From contig NZ_RXOZ01000031.1 of assembly GCF_003991205.1 (NCBI RefSeq), forward strand, positions 186,001 to 250,000: DNA of 64,000 bases. Direction: 5' to 3'. This document shows, piece by piece, positions 26,353 through 33,303 of this stretch. Source of the stretch: Georgenia sp. SYP-B2076. Lineage in GTDB: Bacteria; Actinomycetota; Actinomycetes; Actinomycetales; Actinomycetaceae. The notes below the pieces were generated by a model. It made no database searches, had not been told where the DNA came from, and worked only from the letters and a program-made list of their open reading frames with translations. The stretch's first letter is position 1; the number at the start of each line of letters is the position of its first letter. Both the position numbers and the translations under genes were made by a program.

Positions 26353-27359
26353 CGCTGCTCGGCCTTCCGGGCGCTCTGCTGGGCGGCAGGCTGGCCGCTC
26401 TGCGCGGCGGGCTGGCCGCTCGCGGCGGCCGGCTGCCCGTCCGGGGCGCCCCTCTCCGCGGGCGGCTGCGGCATCGGCTGGCCGACGCTCTGCAGCCCCT
26501 GGCCGAAGAGGGAGTCGAAGTCCTCGGTGAGGTCGTCGTAGGACCACCCACCGTCCTGGAACGCGGTGGCCACCTCCTGCGGGTGCGACCACAGCGCGAG
26601 GCGGTCCCCGCCCACGCCGACGGCCTGGCCGTTGATGCCGGCCGCGGCGTCGGAGGCGAGGAACGCGATGACCCCGGCGACGTCGTCGGGCGTGCCGAAG
26701 CCCAGCACCCGGCGCGCGAAGGGCGGCAGCTGCTCCCCGCGCGTGGCGGCGTCGACGAACTGCTTGAAGAACGGGACCGTCTCCGTCATGGCCGTGGCGG
26801 CCACCGGGATGACGGCGTTGGCGGTGATGCCCGCCCGGGCGAGCTCGAGCGCCCAGGTGCGCACCATGCCGACGATGCCGGCCTTGGCGGCGGCGTAGTT
26901 GGTCTGCCCGAAGTTGCCGCGCTGGCCGGTCGGCGAGCCGATGCAGATGATCCGCCCGCCCTCGCCCTGCGCGCGCAGGTAGGTCGCAGCCTCGCGCACG
27001 CACGTGAAGGTGCCGCGCAGGTGCACGCCCACGACGGTGTCGAAGTCGTCGTCGGTCATCTTCCACAGCACGGTGTCGCGCAGCACACCGGCGTTGGTCA
27101 CCAGGATGTCCAGGCGCCCGAAGCTCTCGACGGCGGCCGTGACGAGGGCCTTGGCCGTCTCGGTCGGCCCCACGGGGGCGACGACGGCGACCGCCTCGCC
27201 ACCCGCGGCGGTGATCGCGGCGACGGCGTCGTCGGCCACCTGCTGGTCGACGTCGTTGACGACCACGCGGGCGCCCAGGCGGGCGAGCTCCTGGGCGTAG
27301 GCGAGGCCCAGACCCCGCCCGCTGCCGGTGACGATCGCGACTTTCCCTGACAGGCTCAT
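26349..27359 (-). CDS. Short-chain dehydrogenase/reductase (3-hydroxyacyl-CoA dehydrogenase candidate)
   Basis: The 336-residue product has the SDR landmarks TGSGRGLG (NAD(P) loop), NAG, a catalytic Ser in IICIGSPTGQ and YAAAK. After the fold ends (about residue 250) there is a conserved-looking tail (FQDGGWSYDDLTEDFDSLF) and then a Gln/Ala/Pro-rich repeat GQPAAxS. The expected step is oxidation of the beta-hydroxyacyl-CoA from the MaoC hydratase. The start at 27359 has a GAGGAG ribosome site. First gene of the operon; the operator at 27455-27467 lies about 95 bp upstream. Confidence 0.9.
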   Translation of the reverse strand: MSLSGKVAIVTGSGRGLGLAYAQELARLGARVVVNDVDQQVADDAVAAITAAGGEAVAVVAPVGPTETAKALVTAAVESFGRLDILVTNAGVLRDTVLWKMTDDDFDTVVGVHLRGTFTCVREAATYLRAQGEGGRIICIGSPTGQRGNFGQTNYAAAKAGIVGMVRTWALELARAGITANAVIPVAATAMTETVPFFKQFVDAATRGEQLPPFARRVLGFGTPDDVAGVIAFLASDAAAGINGQAVGVGGDRLALWSHPQEVATAFQDGGWSYDDLTEDFDSLFGQGLQSVGQPMPQPPAERGAPDGQPAAASGQPAAQSGQPAAQQSARKAEQR

Positions 27360-27454
27360 GCGGCTCTCCTCGTGTCTGCGTCGACATCGCCGAGAGGGGC
27401 TGTTCGCGTCCCCCTCGACGTCCGCGCCCAGTGTGACCACATTCCATGGAGATC

Positions 27455-27467
27455 GTCAATCATTGAC
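27455..27467. promoter_or_regulatory. Palindromic operator shared by MarR gene and acyl-CoA operon
   Basis: GTCAATCATTGAC is a perfect 6-bp inverted repeat with a 1-bp centre in the divergent promoter region. TTGACT (27463-27468, plus) and TTGACG (27459-27454, minus) each read as a -35 hexamer, so one palindrome would cover both promoters. On the plus strand an 18-bp spacer leads to -10 TAGCAT (27487-27492), 7 nt before the marR ATG. Binding by the adjacent MarR protein is inferred. Confidence 0.65.
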
Positions 27468-27499
27468 TCTCTCAACGGTTCGTGCCTAGCATCACGGCC

Positions 27500-27958
27500 A
27501 TGCACCCCTCCGAGCCGGTGAGCACGCAGGTCGTGACCGAGAACATCGGCCTCCTGCTGTCCCTCGCCAGCGCCCAGGGCGTCGCGGCGGCCAACGCGGT
27601 GCTGCGGCCGCTCGAGCTCAGCTCACGGTCGTTCTCCCTGCTGGAGGTCGTGGCCCACGCCGACGGCGCCAGCCAGCGCGAGCTCGCCGACGCCATCCGG
27701 CTCGACCCCAGCCAGATCGTCACGCTGCTGGACACGCTCGAGCGGCGCGGGCTGCTCGAGCGCAGGCCCAACCCCCACGACCGCCGCCAGCGCCTCGTCG
27801 TCATCACCGCGCGCGGGCGCACCCTCCTGGAGGAGGCGAGCGGCCTCGTCGAGCGGTCCCTCGACGACGTGCTCGCCGACCTCGCGGGCTCCGAGCGCGA
27901 GACGCTGCGCGACCTGCTGCACCGGGTGGTCCACCGGCAGCTCAACCACGTCAGCTGA
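27500..27958 (+). CDS. MarR family transcriptional regulator
   Basis: The 152-residue product has a winged helix-turn-helix: SQRELADAIRLDPSQIVTLL, then DTLERRGLLERRPNPHDRRQ and the beta-wing RLVVITARGRTLLE. It is divergent from the SDR-led operon and has a leaderless promoter (-10 TAGCAT ending 7 nt before the ATG), which favours 27500 over GTG 27482. MarR repressors of similar operons (for example CouR of Rhodococcus) respond to the aryl-CoA made by the operon's ligase, a plausible model here. Confidence 0.92.
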   Translation: MHPSEPVSTQVVTENIGLLLSLASAQGVAAANAVLRPLELSSRSFSLLEVVAHADGASQRELADAIRLDPSQIVTLLDTLERRGLLERRPNPHDRRQRLVVITARGRTLLEEASGLVERSLDDVLADLAGSERETLRDLLHRVVHRQLNHVS

Positions 27959-28007
27959 CGGCGGCCACCCCGGCCGCGCGGCACGACCGAACGAAAGGGA
28001 ATAGCCC

Positions 28008-29006
28008 ATGCGCACGAAGATGTGTGCCCTGGCGGCGGGACTCCTCCTCGCCCTCACGGCCTGCTCCACCACCGGCAACGGCGGCACCGCCGACAGCACC
28101 CAGACCCCCGGCGACGGCGCCTCCGAGGGCGGAGCGTCCGGGGCGGCCCAGAAGATCACCATGGGGGTGCTCCCCATCGTTCCCAGCGCCGCGCTGCAGC
28201 TCGGGGTCGACAAGGGCATCTTCGCCGAGCACGGCTTCGACGTCACCCTCGAGACGGGCCAGGGCGGGGCCGCGCTGCTGCCGGCCGTCGTCTCCGGCCA
28301 GATGCAGTTCGCCATCAGCAACCCGCTGAGCCTCATGGTCGCCCAGGACCAGGGCCTCGACGTCCGGGTCGTCACCGGCTTCTCCCACTCCAAGGCCGAG
28401 GGCCAGGACATCACGTCCGTGTGGTCGAAGGCGGGATCGGGCATCACCTCCCCCGCGGACCTGGAGGGCAAGACAGTCGCGGTGAACAACCTCAAGACGA
28501 TGGGCGAGCTGTCGATCCGCGAGGTCGTGCGCAAGGCGGGCGGTGACCCGGCGAGCGTGAACTTCGTCGAGCTGGCCTTCCCGGACCAGCCGGCCGCCCT
28601 GGAGTCGGGCAACATCGACGCCGCCTGGGTGCCCGAGCCGTTCCAGACCATCCTGCAGGACTCCGGCGCCCAGCTGGTGTCGTACAACTACCAGGAGACC
28701 ATGCCCGGCGTGGCCACCATGGCCGTGTTCTCCAGCGGCAAGCAGGTCGAGCAGGACCCGGCGATGGTCAAGGAGTTCGTCGCCGCGGTGGACGAGACCA
28801 CCGAGTATGCCCAGGCGCACCCCGACGAGGTCCGCGAGACCCTCCTGACGTTCCTCAAGATGGACCAGGGCCTCGCTCAGAAGGTGCTGATCGAGGACTT
28901 CGGCGCCACGATCAACCCTGACGCGATCACCGCGCTCAGCGATCTCGCGGTCAAGGACAAGCTCCTCAAGAAGCCGGTGGACGTCAGCACGTTCCTGCCC
29001 AACTGA
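28008..29006 (+). CDS. ABC-type solute-binding lipoprotein (SsuA/THI5-like)
   Basis: The 332-residue product begins with a lipoprotein signal (LALTACSTT, lipobox Cys near residue 19), then a Gly/Thr-rich linker and an NMT1/SsuA-type binding fold: ITMGVLPIVPSAALQLGVDK, GIFAEHGFDV, MQFAISNPLSLMVAQDQG, TVAVNNLKTMGELSI and DAAWVPEPF. Members bind sulfonates, nitriles, pyrimidine precursors or aromatic acids. It follows the MarR gene by 49 bp on the same strand with a GAAAGGGA ribosome site, but no permease or ATPase gene adjoins it. It may serve uptake for the neighbouring catabolic operon; this is inference. Confidence 0.9.
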   Translation: MRTKMCALAAGLLLALTACSTTGNGGTADSTQTPGDGASEGGASGAAQKITMGVLPIVPSAALQLGVDKGIFAEHGFDVTLETGQGGAALLPAVVSGQMQFAISNPLSLMVAQDQGLDVRVVTGFSHSKAEGQDITSVWSKAGSGITSPADLEGKTVAVNNLKTMGELSIREVVRKAGGDPASVNFVELAFPDQPAALESGNIDAAWVPEPFQTILQDSGAQLVSYNYQETMPGVATMAVFSSGKQVEQDPAMVKEFVAAVDETTEYAQAHPDEVRETLLTFLKMDQGLAQKVLIEDFGATINPDAITALSDLAVKDKLLKKPVDVSTFLPN

Positions 29007-29039
29007 GCCGCCCGGCCGCGCGCCCCGGTCACGCCGGGG

Positions 29040-29126
29040 CGCGCGCCGCCCCACCGGCCCCGGCACGCCGCGCGCCGCCCCACCGGCCCCGACACGCCGC
29101 ACGCCGCCCCACCGGCCCCGACACGC
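29040..29126. repeat. 29-bp tandem repeat, 3 copies
   Basis: Units at 29040-29068, 29069-29097 and 29098-29126 differ by one or two bases and run directly into the terminator hairpin. Their CGCCGCACGCC portion is the same sequence as the hairpin's left arm. Confidence 0.8.
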
Positions 29127-29165
29127 CGCACGCCCCGCACCACGATCGGTGCGGGGCGTGCGGCG
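29124..29165. terminator. Bidirectional terminator between convergent genes
   Basis: A perfect 18-bp stem (29124-29141 with 29148-29165) closes on a 6-nt loop (ACGATC). It lies between the lipoprotein gene (+) and gltA (-) and serves either direction; no T-tract, as usual in high-GC actinobacteria. Confidence 0.9.
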
Positions 29166-29182
29166 CGCGTCGGGATCCGGCG

Positions 29183-30481
<1,299 letters not shown>

Positions 30482-30561
30482 AAGTCCCCTCCTCGGGATG
30501 GTCGGGCCCTCGGTCCGAGCGCCGCGTTGCAATTCTCAGGGGACCTATGGCCCCCGACGAA

Positions 30562-30583
30562 GGTGATCCGTCGCACAAAGATA
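30562..30583 (-). promoter_or_regulatory. Candidate CRP/GlxR-type operator and -10 box upstream of gltA
   Basis: On the minus strand TGTGcgacggaTCACc (30577-30562) matches the TGTGA-N6-TCACA pattern except for the fifth base of each half-site. It lies just downstream of TATCTT (30583-30578), a TAnnnT -10 candidate, about 85-95 bp before the start. The position would favour repression. gltA is a GlxR target in Corynebacterium, so the site is plausible but unproven. Confidence 0.4.
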
Positions 30584-30686
30584 TGCCATGCGGACCGAAA
30601 AGCAGGAACCGGACCGCGTCTGGCGGGACCCGCGCGACGGCGCCCCCGGGACTCTAGTGCAGACCGGGCGACGCCGAGGGAGGGGC

Positions 30687-31832
30687 CTACCGGAACAGCG
30701 GTCCGCTCGCGCGCAGGCGCCGGGCGCCCTCGCCGATGCGCTCGTCCGTCCCGGTCAGCCCGATCCGCACCATGCCCTCGCCCGCGCCGCCGTAGAAGGT
30801 GCCCGGCGCGACGAGGATGCCGTGCGCGGCCAGGGCGTCGACGATCTGCCAGGAGCCGATCTCGGGCCGCCCCGCGGCGCGGGCCCACAGGTAGAGCCCC
30901 GCGACGCTGTTCGGGTCGAGCTCGAGCCCGGCGCTCTCGACGGCGTCGACCAGCTGGGCCCGCCGCGCGCGGTACCGCTCGCGCTGGGTGTCGACGTGGT
31001 CGTCGTCGGCCAGCGCCGCGGCCGTCGCCGCCTGGACCGGCGCGGGCATCATCATTCCGATGTGCTTGCGCACCTCGGTCAGCGGTCCGATCAGCGCCGG
31101 GTCCCCGGCCACGAACGCGGCCCGGTACCCGGCGACGTTCGACTGCTTGCTCAGTGAGTAGAGCGCCAGCAGGCCGGCGTGCGACCCGCCCGTGACACGC
31201 GGGTCGAGCAGGGACGGCACGCCCTCGCTCGCCCAGGGCTCGGCCCAGGGCAGCTCGGCGTAGCACTCGTCGGAGGCGACGACGGCGCCGCGCTCGCGCG
31301 CCCAGGCGACCACCCGCCGCAGCTGGTCCACGGACAGGACGTGCCCGTCGGGGTTGCCCGGCGAGTTCAGCCAGACGAGCCGGACGTTCTCCGGCCACGT
31401 GGCGGGGTCGTCGTCGACGGGGACCGCCGTCGCCCCGGCCAGCCGCGCGCCGACGTCGTACGTGGGGTACGCCGCCCGCGGGTGGACGACGACGTCGCCC
31501 TCCCCCAGCCCGAGCAGGGCGGGCAGCAGCCCCACCATCTCCTTGGACCCGATGGTGGGCAGCACGCCGTCCGTGCTCACGTCCGGCACGCCGCGGCGGC
31601 GGCGGAACCACGCCACGACGGCCTGGCGCAGCGCGAGGGTGCCCACGGTGGTCGGATACCCGGGCGCGTCGGCCGCGGCGCGCAGGGCCTCCCGGGCGAC
31701 GTCGGGGGTCGGGTCGACCGGGGTGCCGACCGAGAGGTCGACGATGCCGCCGGGGTGCGCGGCGGCGCGGACCTTGGCCGGGGCGAGCGAGTCCCAGGGG
31801 AAGTCGGGCAGCGACCTGCCGTACAGCGGCAC
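30687..31832 (-). CDS. dapC: Succinyldiaminopimelate transaminase
   Basis: The 381-residue PLP fold-type I aminotransferase begins VPLYGRSLPDFPWDSLAPAK, typical of actinobacterial DapC. It has LPTIGSKEMVGLLPALLGLG, WLNSPGNPDGHVLS, DECYAEL and the PLP-lysine motif SLSKQSNVAGYR. It makes N-succinyl-LL-2,6-diaminopimelate precursors in the same pathway as DapD. The GTG at 31832 lies 3 bp after the ferredoxin stop. This fdxA-dapC pairing is conserved in actinobacteria and supports the specific assignment over a generic aminotransferase. Confidence 0.93.
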   Translation of the reverse strand: MPLYGRSLPDFPWDSLAPAKVRAAAHPGGIVDLSVGTPVDPTPDVAREALRAAADAPGYPTTVGTLALRQAVVAWFRRRRGVPDVSTDGVLPTIGSKEMVGLLPALLGLGEGDVVVHPRAAYPTYDVGARLAGATAVPVDDDPATWPENVRLVWLNSPGNPDGHVLSVDQLRRVVAWARERGAVVASDECYAELPWAEPWASEGVPSLLDPRVTGGSHAGLLALYSLSKQSNVAGYRAAFVAGDPALIGPLTEVRKHIGMMMPAPVQAATAAALADDDHVDTQRERYRARRAQLVDAVESAGLELDPNSVAGLYLWARAAGRPEIGSWQIVDALAAHGILVAPGTFYGGAGEGMVRIGLTGTDERIGEGARRLRASGPLFR

Positions 31833-31835
31833 CCC

Positions 31836-32153
31836 TCAGGCCTGCGGGGGGAGCGCGGCAATCATCGGGTCGTCCTTGTCGATGACGCCCATCTTCGCGG
31901 CGCCGCCGGGCGAGCCCAGGTCGTTGAAGAACTCGACGTTGGCGCGGTAGTAGTCGGACCAGATCGCCGGGGTGTCGTCCTCGTAGAAGATGGCCTCCAC
32001 GGGGCAGACGGGCTCACAGGCGCCGCAGTCCACGCACTCGTCCGGGTGGATGTAGAGGGAGCGCTTGCCCTCGTAGATGCAGTCGACCGGGCATTCATCG
32101 ACGCACGCCCTGTCCTTGACGTCCACACAGGGCTGGGCGATGACGTAGGTCAC
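31836..32153 (-). CDS. fdxA: 7Fe ferredoxin
   Basis: A 105-residue electron carrier (VTYVIAQPCVDVKDRACVDE...). Cysteines at 9, 17, 21 and 25 and at 40, 43, 46 and 50 give the C-x7-C-x3-CP and CxxCxxCxxxCP pattern of a [3Fe-4S][4Fe-4S] ferredoxin. GTG 32153 is chosen because AAAGGA/GGACCTCC precedes it and homologues start there. It is the first gene of the fdxA-dapC pair. Confidence 0.95.
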   Translation of the reverse strand: MTYVIAQPCVDVKDRACVDECPVDCIYEGKRSLYIHPDECVDCGACEPVCPVEAIFYEDDTPAIWSDYYRANVEFFNDLGSPGGAAKMGVIDKDDPMIAALPPQA

Positions 32154-32436
32154 GGGAGGTCCTTTCCTTTGGCGACAGCGCGACGGCACCTCGCGGGCGG
32201 CGTCGACCCAGTATCCCGCAGTGGCCGGGGAACGACGAACGTCCCGGCTGCTCGGCGGGTGTGCCAGCCGGGCGGGGCGCTGTTCCGGGTGCGCCTCTGA
32301 CCGCTCACTGTGGCGTGGGGAACATCTGGCCCGGCATACCTTTCGGTTGTCCCCCGGCGGCGCTCAGGCCGCCGACGCCCCGCCCGGCGGCGCCCCCGCT
32401 TGCGCGGACCGGGGTGCGAGGGTGCAGGCTCGGCTC

Positions 32437-32775
32437 ATGACCGACGCCGCACCTACCCCGCCGCAGCCACCGGCGCGTCCCCGCCCCCCGGCGCCGCCCT
32501 GGCTGCAGTGGCGGGTCGGTCAGCGCGTCGTCGTGCGTTACCGCGTCGACGGCGGCCTCAGCGACGCGCTCGGTGACCTGCTGGAGGTCCGGCTCGACGG
32601 CGTCGTCGTGCGCACCCGGAGCCGGGGCGACGTCGACGTGCCCGCCGCGCTCATGGTGGGGGGCAAGCTCGTGCCCCCGGCGCCGTCACGCCCGCAGGGG
32701 CCTCCGCCGCACGGTGACACGCCGGGGCCTCCCCTGCCGTCACGCGCGCCGGATCTGGATCACGCGCCCGACTGA
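32437..32775 (+). CDS. Small SH3-like domain protein (Rv0428c N-terminal-domain type)
   Basis: The 112-residue product has a Pro-rich N-terminus and then LQWRVGQRVVVRYRVDGGLS, DALGDLLEVRLDGVVVRTRS, RGDVDVPAALMVGGKLVPP. This resembles the SH3-like domain that precedes the acetyltransferase domain in Rv0428c-type proteins, but here it stands alone. The 3' end overlaps the convergent GNAT gene by 16 bp. CAGGCT (32425-32430) may be a -10 box 6 nt before the ATG. The rest of the 283-bp gap to fdxA shows nothing recognisable. Confidence 0.7.
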   Translation: MTDAAPTPPQPPARPRPPAPPWLQWRVGQRVVVRYRVDGGLSDALGDLLEVRLDGVVVRTRSRGDVDVPAALMVGGKLVPPAPSRPQGPPPHGDTPGPPLPSRAPDLDHAPD

Positions 32776-33260
32776 GCCGTGATGCCGCGGGCGCCGAAGG
32801 CCGCCAGCGCGTCGCCCGTGAGCCGGAACGTCGACCACTCCTCCTGGGGCCGCGCGCCCAGGCTCCGGTAGAACTCGATGGACGGGGTGTTCCAGGTCAG
32901 CACGCTCCACTCCACGCGGGCGTAGCCGCGCTCCGTGGCGTGCTGGGCCAGGGTCCGGAGCAGCGCCTTGCCGTGCCCGGCGCCGCGGGCGTCGGGGCGG
33001 ACGTAGAGGTCCTCGAGGTAGATCCCGTGCACTCCCTCCCAGGTAGAGAAGCTTCGGAACCACAGCGCGAAGCCCACGACGTCGCCGTCGACGTCGGCCA
33101 CGTGGGCGAACACCGACGGCGCCTCGCCGAACAGGGCGTCCCGGAGCTGCTCCGCCGTCGTCCTCACGGCGTCCGGCTCATGCTCGTAGGTCGCGAGGTC
33201 GTGGATGAGCTGGAGGATGGTCGGGACGTCTTCTGGCCGGGCGGCGCGGATGCGGCTCAC
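32760..33260 (-). CDS. GNAT family N-acetyltransferase (diamine acetyltransferase-like)
   Basis: The 166-residue product has GIYLEDLYVRPDARGAGHGK (acetyl-CoA loop), then RVEWSVLTWNTPSIEFYRSL and GARPQEEW. This is the pattern of spermidine/diamine N-acetyltransferases and related thialysine acetylases. The start is GTG 33260 because TAGGGT (33273-33268) lies exactly 7 nt upstream; the GTG at 33266 would sit almost inside the -10 box. The substrate is unproven. Confidence 0.88.
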   Translation of the reverse strand: MSRIRAARPEDVPTILQLIHDLATYEHEPDAVRTTAEQLRDALFGEAPSVFAHVADVDGDVVGFALWFRSFSTWEGVHGIYLEDLYVRPDARGAGHGKALLRTLAQHATERGYARVEWSVLTWNTPSIEFYRSLGARPQEEWSTFRLTGDALAAFGARGITAQSGA

Positions 33261-33303
33261 GGCCACGACCCTAAACGACGGCCCGCCCCCGCCGGAACGC
33301 CCC

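Noticed and set aside
33261-33266. GTG 33266 as start of the acetyltransferase
   Set aside because: It would lie 1 nt from the TAGGGT -10 box; GTG 33260 has the standard 7-nt spacing.
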